Source: Pseudomonas sp. UYIF39 (GTDB taxonomy: Bacteria > Pseudomonadota > Gammaproteobacteria > Pseudomonadales > Pseudomonadaceae). From it: DNA of 64,000 nucleotides. The number at the start of each line of letters is the position of its first letter. Positions within the stretch are counted from its first letter, which is position 1. Location: contig NZ_JALBYU010000004.1 of the NCBI RefSeq assembly GCF_029963765.1, forward strand, positions 124,001 to 188,000, written 5' to 3'. This document shows positions 11,195 to 20,222 of this stretch, one piece after another. Made by a program: the position numbers and the translations under genes. The notes below the pieces were generated by a model that worked only from the letters and a program-made list of their open reading frames with translations, was not told the origin of the DNA and ran no database searches.

Positions 11195-12169
11195 ATGAGC
11201 CAATCCAGCGACCTGATTCAATCTGCCCAACGCACCATCCGCCTCGAACTGGAAGCCGTACAAGGCTTGTTGCCCCGTATCGACGCAGATTTCGTACGCG
11301 CTTGCGAGATGATTCTGGCCAGCAAAGGCCGCGTGGTCGTGGTCGGCATGGGCAAATCCGGGCACATCGGCAACAAGATTGCCGCCACCCTGGCCAGCAC
11401 CGGCACCACAGCCTTTTTCGTGCACCCGGCCGAAGCCAGCCACGGCGACATGGGCATGATCACCCGCGACGACATCATCCTGGCGCTGTCGAACTCCGGC
11501 TCCACCAATGAAATCGTCACCCTGCTGCCACTGATCAAACGTCTGGGCATTCAATTGATCAGCATGACCGGCAACCCTGATTCACCGCTGGCGAAGGCTG
11601 CCGAGGTCAACCTCAATGTGCACGTCGAGCACGAAGCGTGCCCGCTTAACCTGGCGCCGACCTCGTCGACCACTGCCGCACTGGTCATTGGCGACGCCCT
11701 GGCCGTTGCGCTGCTGGAAGCCCGCGGTTTTACCGCTGAAGATTTCGCCTTTTCCCACCCCGGCGGCGCGCTTGGCCGACGCCTGCTGCTGAAAGTGGAA
11801 ACCGTCATGCACGCCGGCGCAGAACTGCCCCAGGTGCAACGTGGCACGCTACTCAAGGACGCCTTGATGGAAATGACCCGCAAGGGCCTGGGCATGACCG
11901 CGATTGTGGAGGCCGACGGCAAACTGGCCGGGATCTTCACCGACGGCGACTTGCGCCGCACCCTTGACCGGACCATCGACATCCACCATACGACCATCGA
12001 CGAGGTCATGACTGTTCATGGAAAGACCGCCCGGGCCGATATGCTGGCAGCCGAAGCCCTGAAAATCATGGAAGACCATCGAATCAACGCGCTGGTAGTG
12101 GTGGACAAGGAGGACCGTCCGATCGGCGCCTTCAACCTGTCCGATCTGCTGCGTGCAGGAGTAATGTGA
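11195..12169 (+). CDS. kdsD: D-arabinose 5-phosphate isomerase
   Basis: Interconverts ribulose 5-phosphate and arabinose 5-phosphate, the precursor of Kdo for LPS inner core. 324 residues: SIS sugar-isomerase domain first (VVVVGMGKSGHIGNKIAATLASTGT, ALSNSGSTNEIVTLLPLIK, EACPLNLAPTSSTTAALVIGD), then two CBS domains from about residue 205 (VMHAGAELPQV, IFTDGDLRRTLD, INALVVVD). Start MSQSSDLIQSAQRTIR was chosen over an ATG 21 codons upstream whose residues overlap the promoter. Its stop overlaps the kdsC ATG by one base. Confidence 0.94.
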   Translation: MSQSSDLIQSAQRTIRLELEAVQGLLPRIDADFVRACEMILASKGRVVVVGMGKSGHIGNKIAATLASTGTTAFFVHPAEASHGDMGMITRDDIILALSNSGSTNEIVTLLPLIKRLGIQLISMTGNPDSPLAKAAEVNLNVHVEHEACPLNLAPTSSTTAALVIGDALAVALLEARGFTAEDFAFSHPGGALGRRLLLKVETVMHAGAELPQVQRGTLLKDALMEMTRKGLGMTAIVEADGKLAGIFTDGDLRRTLDRTIDIHHTTIDEVMTVHGKTARADMLAAEALKIMEDHRINALVVVDKEDRPIGAFNLSDLLRAGVM

Positions 12170-12693
12170 TGAGCACCAACCTGCTGCAACGCGGCAAGAA
12201 TATCAAACTGGCGGTTTTTGACGTCGATGGCGTACTGACCGACGGACGCCTGTACTTCCTCGAAGACGGCAGCGAATTCAAGACGTTCAACACCCTCGAC
12301 GGCCAAGGCATCAAGATGTTGATGGCAGCCGGCGTGCAGACGGCTATCATCAGCGGCCGCAAGACCCCGGTGGTCGAGCGACGAGCAAAGAACCTCGGTA
12401 TTCCACACGTGTACCAGGGACGCGAAGACAAACTGGTGGTGCTCGACGAGCTTCTTGCCCAACTCAACCTAAGCTATGAGCAAGTCGCCTATCTCGGCGA
12501 CGACCTGCCGGACCTGCCGGTGATTCGTCGCGTCGGTCTGGGCATGGCGGTGGCTAATGCTGCCAGTTTCGTGCGTGAACACGCCCACGGCATCACCCAG
12601 GCCCGCGGTGGCGAGGGTGCCGCTCGCGAATTCTGCGAATTGATCCTGCGCGCGCAGGGCCGCCTTGATGCGGCAAACGCCGCGTACCTGTGA
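12169..12693 (+). CDS. kdsC: Kdo-8-phosphate phosphatase
   Basis: HAD-family hydrolase that dephosphorylates Kdo 8-phosphate. 174 residues; the nucleophile motif is LAVFDVDGVLTDGRLYF near residue 16, motif II is AIISGRKTPVVE, and motif IV is YLGDDLPDLPVIRRVGLGMAVANA. This small HAD lacks a large cap domain and works as a tetramer in known homologues. The ATG at 12169 overlaps the kdsD stop; a GTG one codon earlier is possible but less likely. Confidence 0.95.
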   Translation: MSTNLLQRGKNIKLAVFDVDGVLTDGRLYFLEDGSEFKTFNTLDGQGIKMLMAAGVQTAIISGRKTPVVERRAKNLGIPHVYQGREDKLVVLDELLAQLNLSYEQVAYLGDDLPDLPVIRRVGLGMAVANAASFVREHAHGITQARGGEGAAREFCELILRAQGRLDAANAAYL

Positions 12694-12700
12694 GCCAACT

Positions 12701-13273
12701 ATGCTGAGCAAAAAAATTCGCAAAATCCTAGTATTCGGCTGCATCGCGGCGATTTTCGCGGCGGTCGGCTACTGGAACATCAGCCCGGAGCGTTTCCTCG
12801 ACCGGCCGATGGCGAAGGTCGATGAAACCGCGATTGACTATTACGCGATCAACGCCCATAGCGTGCAGTACCTGCCGGACGGCAAATTGCAATATGAAAT
12901 GACGTCCGACAAGGTTGAACACCTGAAAGCGACCGAAGTGACACTGCTGACCAATCCCGACCTGAACATGTTCCGCGGCACCGAGTTTCCGTGGCACGTC
13001 CAGAGCGAGCACGGCGAAGTGAATCCCGACGGCACCCAGGTCGAACTGATTGACTCGGTGCGCATCACGCGCTTCGACGAGAAAAACCGCAAGACCCTGA
13101 TTACCAGCACCCGCATGACAGTGTTCCCGCAGCAGCAATATGCGCAGACCGAGCAACCCGTTAGAATCGACGGCGCTGGTGGTGTGTCGACTGGCAAGGG
13201 AATGAAAGCGTATTTGAAAGAAAGCAGGATACACCTGCTATCGAACGTAAGAGGACAGTATGAGGCTCGTTAA
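12701..13273 (+). CDS. lptC: LPS export protein LptC
   Basis: Bitopic inner-membrane protein that passes LPS from the LptB2FG transporter to periplasmic LptA. 190 residues: an N-terminal membrane helix (KILVFGCIAAIFAAVGYW) and a periplasmic beta-jellyroll (YYAINAHSVQYLPDGKLQYEMTSDKVEHL, then VELIDSVRITRF and the YAQTEQPVRIDG strand). The start MLSKKIRKILVF was preferred to an ATG 12 codons upstream inside kdsC. It overlaps lptA by 14 bp. Confidence 0.93.
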   Translation: MLSKKIRKILVFGCIAAIFAAVGYWNISPERFLDRPMAKVDETAIDYYAINAHSVQYLPDGKLQYEMTSDKVEHLKATEVTLLTNPDLNMFRGTEFPWHVQSEHGEVNPDGTQVELIDSVRITRFDEKNRKTLITSTRMTVFPQQQYAQTEQPVRIDGAGGVSTGKGMKAYLKESRIHLLSNVRGQYEAR

Positions 13274-13808
13274 AACCCTCCCTATTTTGCTCGGCCTGAG
13301 CGCAGCACTGGGAAGCGTGAGCGCCTGGGCACTGCCGACCGATCAAATGCAGCCTATCCGCATTCAGGCCGACGATGCCCAACTGGACGACAAGAATGGC
13401 GTTGCCACCTATAAAGGTGACGTGATCATCACTCAGGGCTCGATGATCGTTAAGGGCAACACCGTGACCATCACCCGCACGCCGACCGGCGACATTGACG
13501 TGGTGACCTCGGTGGGTAACCTCGCCTACTTCGAGCAATTGCAAACGGCAGGCGACACCAAGCCTGTTCAGGGCTGGGGCGTGACTATCCAGTACCACGC
13601 AGCGCAAAACCGCGTCGTGCTGATCGATAAGGCAAAAGTTGTCGACAAGGACAACAACGTCACCCAAGGCGAGAAAATCGTCTACGACACGGTCAAAAAG
13701 CTTGCGAGCGCCGGTCGCGCGACGGGCAACAAGGTCACCGAGTCGCGTCCGCGCATCGACATGGTGATCCAGCCCAAGAAGAAAACCGACGAGCAAAAGG
13801 CCCAGTAA
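13260..13808 (+). CDS. lptA: LPS transport periplasmic protein LptA
   Basis: Periplasmic bridge protein that oligomerises to carry LPS to the outer-membrane LptDE. 182 residues: signal peptide ending in the ASAWA-type region ([18 protein letters not shown]), then the OstA-like jellyroll ([30 protein letters not shown]..., [13 protein letters not shown]). The lysine-rich tail ([12 protein letters not shown]) is typical for pseudomonads. Its TAA overlaps the lptB ATG by one base. Confidence 0.94.
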   Translation: MRLVKTLPILLGLSAALGSVSAWALPTDQMQPIRIQADDAQLDDKNGVATYKGDVIITQGSMIVKGNTVTITRTPTGDIDVVTSVGNLAYFEQLQTAGDTKPVQGWGVTIQYHAAQNRVVLIDKAKVVDKDNNVTQGEKIVYDTVKKLASAGRATGNKVTESRPRIDMVIQPKKKTDEQKAQ

Positions 13809-14533
13809 TGGCAACTCTGAAAGCTCAGCATCTGGCCAAGAGCTACAAGAGCCGCCAGGTCGTGCGTGACGTCAGCCTGTCGATCGACAGCGGTCAGATC
13901 GTCGGCCTGCTAGGTCCCAACGGCGCCGGCAAGACCACCTGCTTTTACATGATTGTCGGTCTGGTACAGGCCGATCAGGGCCGCGTACTGATTGACGACC
14001 TGGATGTCAGCCACCAGCCTATGCACGGTCGTGCGAAGGCCGGTATCGGCTATCTTCCGCAAGAAGCATCGATCTTCCGCAAACTCTCGGTAGCCGACAA
14101 CATCATGGCGATCCTCGAGACCCGCAAGGAACTCGACAAGGACGGTCGTCGCAAAGAGCTCGAAAGCCTGCTGCAGGAATTCCATATCAGCCACATCCGC
14201 GACAATCTCGGGATGAGCCTGTCCGGTGGTGAACGCCGCCGTGTGGAAATCGCCCGGGCACTGGCTACCAACCCGAAATTCATCCTGCTCGACGAACCGT
14301 TCGCCGGCGTGGACCCGATTTCGGTGGGCGACATCAAGCAGATCATCTATCACCTCAAAGCCAAGGGCATTGGTGTGCTGATCACTGACCACAACGTCCG
14401 TGAAACCCTGGATATCTGCGAAACCGCCTACATCGTCAACGATGGCCAGCTGATCGCCGAAGGTGACTCTGCCACCATCCTGGCCAACGACCTGGTCAAG
14501 GAAGTGTATCTGGGCCATGAGTTCCGCCTGTAA
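13808..14533 (+). CDS. lptB: LPS export ABC transporter ATPase LptB
   Basis: ATPase that powers LPS extraction by LptFG. 241 residues with Walker [17 protein letters not shown] near residue 38, Q-loop [14 protein letters not shown], signature [16 protein letters not shown], Walker [17 protein letters not shown], and the switch His in [13 protein letters not shown]. Last gene of kdsD-kdsC-lptCAB; lptF and lptG are elsewhere. A 184-bp gap with no clear terminator separates it from rpoN, so some read-through is possible. Confidence 0.96.
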   Translation: MATLKAQHLAKSYKSRQVVRDVSLSIDSGQIVGLLGPNGAGKTTCFYMIVGLVQADQGRVLIDDLDVSHQPMHGRAKAGIGYLPQEASIFRKLSVADNIMAILETRKELDKDGRRKELESLLQEFHISHIRDNLGMSLSGGERRRVEIARALATNPKFILLDEPFAGVDPISVGDIKQIIYHLKAKGIGVLITDHNVRETLDICETAYIVNDGQLIAEGDSATILANDLVKEVYLGHEFRL

Positions 14534-14634
14534 GCACTGAGATGTCTGGCTGGTTGCTCGGGCGCTTGTCTCGATAAGAAATCAACATTTTTTTATTGTT
14601 ACAGCGCTCTAGGCAAACGCTGCAATTTCGGGCA

Positions 14635-14640
14635 TATAAT
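14635..14640 (+). promoter_or_regulatory. Candidate -10 element for rpoN
   Basis: Perfect TATAAT about 78 bp before the rpoN start, in the only sizeable gap of this operon. No matching -35 is visible at 16-18 bp. Supported only by the -10 and its position. Confidence 0.35.
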
Positions 14641-14717
14641 TTGCTTATGTTTGGCGCTCCGGCGCCCTGTAGTGGATGGCGCATGTGCGCCGGCGAATAA
14701 GGTGTTAAGCCCCTGCC

Positions 14718-16211
14718 ATGAAACCATCGCTAGTCTTGAGAATGGGCCAGCAGCTGACGATGACACCGCAGCTGCAACAGGCCATCCGCTTGCTCCAATT
14801 GTCGACCCTGGACCTGCAACAGGAAATCCAGGAGGCCCTGGAGTCCAATCCGATGCTCGAACGCCAGGAAGAAGGCGACGATTTCGATAACGCCGACCCC
14901 TTGGCCGACAAAGCCGAACAGCAACCTAACGTCGACATTCAGGAACCCTCCTACCAGGAAACCGCCCCGACGGTTGATAACCTCGAGGAAGGCGACTGGA
15001 ACGAGCGCATCCCCAACGAACTGCCCGTCGATACCGCGTGGGAAGACGTCTACCAGACCAGCGCCAGCAGCCTGCCGAGCAACGATGACGACGAGTGGGA
15101 CTTCACCACCCGGACATCGGCCGGCGAAAGCCTGCAAAGCCACCTGCTGTGGCAACTGAACCTGGCCCCGATGTCCGACACCGATCGCCTGATCGCCGTG
15201 ACCCTGATCGACTGCATCAACAATCAGGGCTACCTGGACGAAACCCTCGAGGAGATTCTCGAAGCCTTCGACCCGGAACTGGACATCGAACTGGACGAAA
15301 TCGAAGCCGTCCTGCATCGCATCCAGCAATTCGAACCCGCTGGCATCGGCGCCCGCAACCTGGGCGAATGCCTGCTGCTGCAATTGCGCCAGTTGCCCGC
15401 CAAGACGCCTTGGCTGGTCGAGGCCAAACGCCTGGTCACCGACTACATCGACCTGCTCGGCAGCCGCGACTACAGCCAGTTGATGCGTCGCATGAAGCTC
15501 AAGGAAGACGAACTGCGCCAAGTGATTGAACTGGTGCAGAGCCTCAACCCGCGCCCAGGCTCGCAAATCGAGTCCAGCGAAGCCGAATACGTCGTTCCCG
15601 ACGTGATCGTACGCAAGGACAACGAGCGCTGGCTGGTGGAGCTGAACCAGGAATCCGTGCCACGCCTGCGGGTCAATGCTCAATACGCCGGTTTCGTGCG
15701 CCGCGCCGACACCAGCGCCGACAACACCTTCATGCGCAATCAGTTGCAAGAGGCCCGCTGGTTCATCAAGAGCCTGCAAAGCCGTAACGAAACCCTGATG
15801 AAAGTAGCCACTCAGATCGTCGAGCATCAGCGCGGCTTTCTTGAGTACGGCGACGAGGCCATGAAACCGCTGGTCCTGCATGACATCGCCGAAGCGGTGG
15901 GCATGCACGAGTCGACGATTTCACGGGTGACCACGCAGAAATTCATGCATACCCCACGGGGCATATATGAACTGAAATACTTTTTTTCCAGCCACGTCAG
16001 CACCTCCGAGGGCGGTGAATGCTCGTCCACGGCGATCCGCGCGATCATCAAAAAACTGGTTGCCGCGGAAAATCAGAAAAAGCCGTTGAGTGACAGCAAG
16101 ATCGCTGGTTTACTGGAGGCACAAGGCATTCAGGTGGCTCGCCGCACCGTCGCCAAGTACCGCGAATCCCTCGGGATCGCGCCTTCGAGCGAACGCAAGC
16201 GGTTGATGTAG
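14718..16211 (+). CDS. rpoN: RNA polymerase sigma-54 factor
   Basis: Sigma-54, directing polymerase to -24/-12 promoters for nitrogen, motility and carbon-use genes. 497 residues. Region I is glutamine/leucine rich ([23 protein letters not shown]), region II is acidic (residues about 50-120), the core-binding domain follows, and the helix-turn-helix and RpoN box ([10 protein letters not shown]) lie near the C-terminus, which ends [11 protein letters not shown]. It leads the classic rpoN-hpf-ptsN-rapZ-ptsO cluster. Confidence 0.97.
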   Translation: MKPSLVLRMGQQLTMTPQLQQAIRLLQLSTLDLQQEIQEALESNPMLERQEEGDDFDNADPLADKAEQQPNVDIQEPSYQETAPTVDNLEEGDWNERIPNELPVDTAWEDVYQTSASSLPSNDDDEWDFTTRTSAGESLQSHLLWQLNLAPMSDTDRLIAVTLIDCINNQGYLDETLEEILEAFDPELDIELDEIEAVLHRIQQFEPAGIGARNLGECLLLQLRQLPAKTPWLVEAKRLVTDYIDLLGSRDYSQLMRRMKLKEDELRQVIELVQSLNPRPGSQIESSEAEYVVPDVIVRKDNERWLVELNQESVPRLRVNAQYAGFVRRADTSADNTFMRNQLQEARWFIKSLQSRNETLMKVATQIVEHQRGFLEYGDEAMKPLVLHDIAEAVGMHESTISRVTTQKFMHTPRGIYELKYFFSSHVSTSEGGECSSTAIRAIIKKLVAAENQKKPLSDSKIAGLLEAQGIQVARRTVAKYRESLGIAPSSERKRLM

Positions 16212-16285
16212 AGCCACGCCACAGCGTTCCAGTGGCAGGCATTTCTGCCTGCCGCTTTATGCACTGGCAACGAAGGAGAAGCTGT

Positions 16286-16594
16286 ATGCAAGTCAACATC
16301 AGTGGACACCAACTGGAAGTGACCGAACCTCTTCGCACCTACATCGGCGAAAAACTCGAACGATTAGAGAGGCATTTCGACAAGATCACCAATGTGCAAG
16401 TCACCATGACGGTCGAAAAGCTCAAGCAGAAAATCGAAGCCACGCTGCATATTCCCGGCAATGAAGTGGTCGCAAACGCAGAGCATACCGATATGTACGC
16501 AGCGATCGACGCACTGACCGACAAGCTGGATAAACAACTCAAAAAGCATAAGGAAAAGACCCAAAGCCTCCTCCAGGGCGCGACCGGTCGTTAA
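16286..16594 (+). CDS. hpf: Ribosome hibernation promoting factor, short form
   Basis: Short HPF (102 residues), which binds the 30S decoding region and promotes 100S dimer formation in stationary phase. Start MQVNISGHQLEVTEPLRTYI is preceded by GAAGGAG at good spacing; an ATG 18 codons further out has no such site. The S30AE fold is seen in HFDKITNVQVTMTVEKLKQKIEATLHIPGNEVVANAEHTDMYAAIDALTDKLDKQLKKHKEK. It is a member of the rpoN operon. Confidence 0.94.
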   Translation: MQVNISGHQLEVTEPLRTYIGEKLERLERHFDKITNVQVTMTVEKLKQKIEATLHIPGNEVVANAEHTDMYAAIDALTDKLDKQLKKHKEKTQSLLQGATGR

Positions 16595-16606
16595 CACTCC
16601 CAACCC

Positions 16607-17071
16607 ATGATCCGACTTGAAAGCATCCTGACCCCCGGCCGTTCCCTCGTGAACGTGCCGGGCGGCAGTAAAAAGAAAGCCCTCGAACAAATTGCCAACC
16701 TTATCCACAAAGAAGTGCCGGATCTGGAGATGCAAGATGTCTTCGAGGCTCTGATTGCCCGTGAAAAACTCGGCTCAACCGGTTTTGGCAACGGCATCGC
16801 CATTCCCCACTGCCGCCTGAAGGGCTGCACCTTGCCCATCAGCGCCCTGATGCACCTTGATGCACCCATCGATTTCGACGCCATCGACGGCGCCCCGGTT
16901 GACCTGCTGTTCGTTCTGCTGGTCCCGGAAGCCGCTACCGATGCGCACCTGGAGTTACTGCGCCAGATCGCCAGCATGCTCGACCGCAAGGAAGTGCGCG
17001 ATAAACTGCGCAGCGCCCCGAGCAATGAAGCCTTGTATCAGGTTGTCCTGGACGAGCAAAACGGTCATTAA
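16607..17071 (+). CDS. ptsN: Nitrogen-PTS enzyme IIA
   Basis: EIIA(Ntr), the phosphoryl acceptor at the end of the regulatory PtsP-PtsO-PtsN chain that links carbon, nitrogen and potassium status. 154 residues. The phosphorylated histidine lies in [16 protein letters not shown] near residue 68. No permease domain is present, as expected for a purely regulatory IIA. It is 12 bp after hpf and 2 bp before rapZ. Confidence 0.96.
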   Translation: MIRLESILTPGRSLVNVPGGSKKKALEQIANLIHKEVPDLEMQDVFEALIAREKLGSTGFGNGIAIPHCRLKGCTLPISALMHLDAPIDFDAIDGAPVDLLFVLLVPEAATDAHLELLRQIASMLDRKEVRDKLRSAPSNEALYQVVLDEQNGH

Positions 17072-17073
17072 TC

Positions 17074-17931
17074 ATGCGCTTGATCATCGTCAGTGGCCGC
17101 TCCGGCTCAGGTAAAAGTACCGCACTCGATGTTCTCGAGGACAACGGCTACTACTGCATCGACAACCTGCCCGCCGGCCTGCTGCCGGAACTGGCCGAAC
17201 GCGCTTTGATTCACACCGAGCTGGCGCAACCGCTGGTTGCCGTATCGATCGATGCGCGTAACTTGCCGAGTCACTTGTCGCGGTTTCCCGAGCTGCTGGA
17301 AGAAGTGCGCAGCCGGCATATCCAGTGTGATGTGCTTTATCTGGACGCCGACGAAGAAACCTTGCTCAAACGTTTCTCGGAAACCCGCCGTCGTCACCCG
17401 CTGAGCAACGCCAATCGCTCGCTGGCTGAGGCCATCAACGATGAGACCGCCCTGCTCGGGCCGATTGCCGACCTCGCCGATCTCAAAGTAAACACCACCA
17501 ACCTGAACCTGTATCAGCTGCGCGACACCATCAAGCTGCGCCTGCTGAACCAGCCGGAACCCGGTACGGCGTTCCTGGTGGAGTCTTTCGGCTTCAAGCG
17601 TGGCATGCCGGTGGACGCTGATCTGGTGTTCGACGTGCGCTGCCTGCCGAACCCTTACTGGAAGCCAGAGTTGCGCGATCAATCCGGGCTCGACCAAGCG
17701 GTTGCCGAGTACCTGGCGGCACAGCCGGACGTCGAAGAGATGTTTCAGGACATCTCCACCTACTTGTTCAAGTGGCTACCCCGCTTTGCCGCCAGCAACC
17801 GTGCTTATGTCACCATTGCCATTGGCTGCACCGGCGGCCATCACCGCTCGGTCTACCTGACCGAGCGTCTGGGCCAGGCCCTGCAAAAAACCCTGAAGAA
17901 CGTCCAGGTTCGCCACCGCGACCTCAGCTAA
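17074..17931 (+). CDS. rapZ: RNase adapter protein RapZ
   Basis: P-loop nucleotide-binding protein; in enterics RapZ delivers the sRNA GlmZ to RNase E and senses glucosamine 6-phosphate. 285 residues with Walker [21 protein letters not shown] at the N-terminus and the C-terminal sugar-binding half marked by [12 protein letters not shown] and [18 protein letters not shown]. The GlmY/GlmZ RNAs are not known in pseudomonads as far as I recall, so its target here is uncertain. Confidence 0.95.
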   Translation: MRLIIVSGRSGSGKSTALDVLEDNGYYCIDNLPAGLLPELAERALIHTELAQPLVAVSIDARNLPSHLSRFPELLEEVRSRHIQCDVLYLDADEETLLKRFSETRRRHPLSNANRSLAEAINDETALLGPIADLADLKVNTTNLNLYQLRDTIKLRLLNQPEPGTAFLVESFGFKRGMPVDADLVFDVRCLPNPYWKPELRDQSGLDQAVAEYLAAQPDVEEMFQDISTYLFKWLPRFAASNRAYVTIAIGCTGGHHRSVYLTERLGQALQKTLKNVQVRHRDLS

Positions 17932-17946
17932 AGGATTCACACCGCG

Positions 17947-18222
17947 ATGCCTGCTCTGGAAATTGAAATCATCAACAAGCTGGGCCTGCATGCCCGCGCT
18001 TCTGCAAAATTCGTTGGCGTCGCCGGTGAGTTCAAGGATTGCACGATCAGAGTAGGACGCACGCCGGAATCCACGGTCGACGGAAAAAGCATCATGGCAA
18101 TGATGATGCTCGCTGCGGGCAAGGGCACCAAAATCCACCTGAATACAGAAGGTGAACAAGCTGATGAGGCGCTGCAGGCATTGGTGAATCTGATCAACGA
18201 CTACTTCGGCGAAGGCGAATAG
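17947..18222 (+). CDS. ptsO: Nitrogen-PTS phosphocarrier protein (HPr-like)
   Basis: NPr, the HPr homologue of the nitrogen PTS, which passes phosphate from PtsP to PtsN. 91 residues. The active-site histidine is in IINKLGLHARASAKF (residue 15). The regulatory-serine region reads TVDGKSIMAMMMLAA, as in other HPr-fold proteins. Last gene of the rpoN operon, ending inside a strong hairpin. Confidence 0.95.
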   Translation: MPALEIEIINKLGLHARASAKFVGVAGEFKDCTIRVGRTPESTVDGKSIMAMMMLAAGKGTKIHLNTEGEQADEALQALVNLINDYFGEGE

Positions 18223-18242
18223 CGCTCGCCTAAGCGAGCGCT
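18221..18242. terminator. Hairpin between convergent ptsO and ZIP gene
   Basis: Perfect 9-bp stem AGCGCTCGC/GCGAGCGCT with a 4-nt loop. It overlaps the ptsO stop codon on one side and the ZIP-gene stop on the other. There is no T tract, so its efficiency as an intrinsic terminator is uncertain, but its position between converging genes fits that role. Confidence 0.55.
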
Positions 18243-19123
18243 GTATCCATCACCATCATCAAGCAAAACCCGATCAGCAACCCAAGACTTGCAAGCTTGT
18301 CGTGACCATTGCGGCGCGACTCGGGAATGACTTCATGGGTGACCACCAGCAACATTGCCCCGGCCGCCAGTGCCAACCCCAAGGGCAACAACAATTCGGC
18401 CAGGCTCACCAGCCAGGCACACAGCAGTGCAAATACCGGTTCGACCAACCCTGATGCAGCACCGATCAGGAACGCCTTGACCCGCGACATCCCTGCCCCG
18501 GCCAGTACCAGCGCGATCACCAGACCTTCCGGCACATCCTGCAAGGCGATGCCCATGGCCAGGCTATCGGCGTCGGGCATGCCACCCCCCGCCGACACAC
18601 CAACCGCCATGCCTTCGGGGATGTTATGGGCAATGATCGCAAACACAAACAACCAGATTCGCGGTGGAATCACTGGCCGTTCCAGAGTGCCAACCAACAT
18701 TTCCGGGCTGACCCCGGAGACCTTTCGATCCACCAGAAATAGCCCGAACGCACCTAGCATGATGCCGAAACTGATCAGTCCGCTGGCCGCCCAAGGCGTC
18801 AGCCCCAGGTTTTCAGCGGCAGAGATCCCCGGAACGATCAACGAAAACGCTGTCGCCGCGAGCATTACCCCGGCCCCGAAGCCGAGCAGTGTATCGCTGA
18901 CCGTCTGGGGCATCCGTCGAATGACCAGCACGGGCACCGCGCCCAAGGCAGTGCCCAAAGCGCAGATCGCCCCGCCTTGCAGCGCGCGCAGCAGTTTCGG
19001 TTCGAGGTCCAGCCACGCCAAGCCTTGGGCAACCAATAACGTCATGCCTGCCAGCAGTAACAGCGATCCGAATGCGTAACGAAACATTCGTCCACTTCCG
19101 ATCGCCAGTGTTTCAGTGCCCAT
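18230..19123 (-). CDS. ZIP-family metal transporter
   Basis: Divalent metal (zinc, manganese or iron) permease of 297 residues with about eight hydrophobic segments. ZIP signatures are visible: the transmembrane metal-site helix IIAHNIPEGMAVGVSAGGG and the second site ALQDVPEGLVIALVLAGAG, each with the HN/D-x-PEG pattern. It sits 30 bp downstream of sodA on the same strand. Since sodA, a small gene and the fumarase form an iron-responsive group in pseudomonads, manganese import for the Mn-SOD is a reasonable inference, but the metal cannot be read from sequence. Confidence 0.88.
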   Translation of the reverse strand: MGTETLAIGSGRMFRYAFGSLLLLAGMTLLVAQGLAWLDLEPKLLRALQGGAICALGTALGAVPVLVIRRMPQTVSDTLLGFGAGVMLAATAFSLIVPGISAAENLGLTPWAASGLISFGIMLGAFGLFLVDRKVSGVSPEMLVGTLERPVIPPRIWLFVFAIIAHNIPEGMAVGVSAGGGMPDADSLAMGIALQDVPEGLVIALVLAGAGMSRVKAFLIGAASGLVEPVFALLCAWLVSLAELLLPLGLALAAGAMLLVVTHEVIPESRRNGHDKLASLGLLIGFCLMMVMDTALA

Positions 19124-19153
19124 AGCCAGCCTTGGATTGGTTTTGCAGAAGTC

Positions 19154-19765
19154 TTAAACCAGTGCAGCCTGATAGCGCGTAGCGACTTCAGGCCAATTGA
19201 TCACGTTGTAGAACGCGTTGATGTATTCCGGGCGACGGTTCTGGTACTGCAGGTAATAAGCGTGCTCCCAGACATCCAGGCCGAGGATTGGCGTATTGCC
19301 GCTCATCAATGGACTGTCCTGATTACCGCTGCTTTCAACGACCAGTGTCTTTTGCGGCGTCACACTGAGCCACGCCCAGCCGCTGCCGAAACGAGTCAGC
19401 GCGGCTTTGGTGAAGGCTTCCTTGAAACTGCTCAGGCCGCCCAGTTGCTCATCGATCGCCTCAGCCAAGGAGCCTTCAGGATTGCCGCCGCCGTTGGGCG
19501 CCATCACTTCCCAGAACAGCGAATGGTTGGCATGCCCGCCGCCCTGATTAATCACCGCCGCGCGCAGCTTTTCCGGCAGTTGCTGGACAGCAGACACCAG
19601 TTTCTCCACCGTCCACTCGGCAAACTCGGTGCCTTCCACCGCAGCGTTGAGGTTGTTGATGTAGGTCTGGTGATGCTTGGTGTAATGGATTTCCATGGTC
19701 TGCGCATCGATGTGCGGTTCCAGGGCATCGTAGGCGTAGGGCAAGGCAGGCAAGGTAAAAGCCAT
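19154..19765 (-). CDS. sodA: Superoxide dismutase (Mn type)
   Basis: Converts superoxide to peroxide and oxygen. 203 residues starting [20 protein letters not shown]; an ATG five codons earlier is less likely. Metal ligands are in [17 protein letters not shown] (first His), [10 protein letters not shown] (second His), and [13 protein letters not shown] (Asp and His). The [19 protein letters not shown] segment and overall pattern favour manganese over iron. It follows orfX and the fumarase-type gene, the iron-starvation operon order of P. aeruginosa. Confidence 0.95.
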   Translation of the reverse strand: MAFTLPALPYAYDALEPHIDAQTMEIHYTKHHQTYINNLNAAVEGTEFAEWTVEKLVSAVQQLPEKLRAAVINQGGGHANHSLFWEVMAPNGGGNPEGSLAEAIDEQLGGLSSFKEAFTKAALTRFGSGWAWLSVTPQKTLVVESSGNQDSPLMSGNTPILGLDVWEHAYYLQYQNRRPEYINAFYNVINWPEVATRYQAALV

Positions 19766-19766
19766 T

Positions 19767-20195
19767 TCAATGAACTCCATGATGTAAAGGCGCAGGCGAG
19801 GCAGCGTCGATATGCAGCAAACGATGGGTGCGCGGGTATTTGCCGTGTTCGCTGATGAAATTCAGCAGCTCGACGTAGGTTTTGCTGCTCTGGCGCAACG
19901 CTGCTTCACGCAGGGCCGGCGCCAGCCGTGGATCCTGCATGGTCTGCAACAATCGCTGATGGATGGTGCACAGGTACTCGGCGCTCTCCTCAGGCTGGTT
20001 CAGACGCAAATGCAGATCCGCCAGGTTGTGGTGGGAAATCACGCAGGCCGCGACCGCCTCGTCGGCATCTGCCCAGCGCTCGAACAACACCTGGGCCAGG
20101 GCCAATGCCTGCAAGTAAGCCTCGCGGGCATCGACCAGTTCGCCCAGCATGAAACATCGATTAGCCCTTTCGATCGTGCGTTTCCAGTGCTCCAT
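19767..20195 (-). CDS. Conserved hypothetical protein of the fumC-sodA operon (orfX)
   Basis: 142 residues of no assigned function, starting [20 protein letters not shown]. The N-terminal part ([56 protein letters not shown]) has the helical spacing of tetratricopeptide-like repeats, suggesting a protein-interaction role. Its stop lies 1 bp before the sodA start region and it begins 27 bp after the fumarase gene. The same gene stands between fumC and sodA in other pseudomonads. No signal peptide or membrane segment is visible. Confidence 0.8.
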   Translation of the reverse strand: MEHWKRTIERANRCFMLGELVDAREAYLQALALAQVLFERWADADEAVAACVISHHNLADLHLRLNQPEESAEYLCTIHQRLLQTMQDPRLAPALREAALRQSSKTYVELLNFISEHGKYPRTHRLLHIDAASPAPLHHGVH

Positions 20196-20222
20196 GGTCA
20201 GCCTCCAAAGCGGTTGCGGCGA

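Noticed and set aside
14597..14640. Full sigma-70 promoter for rpoN using TTGTTA as -35
   Set aside because: The spacing to TATAAT is 32 bp, far outside the normal range; only the -10 was kept.
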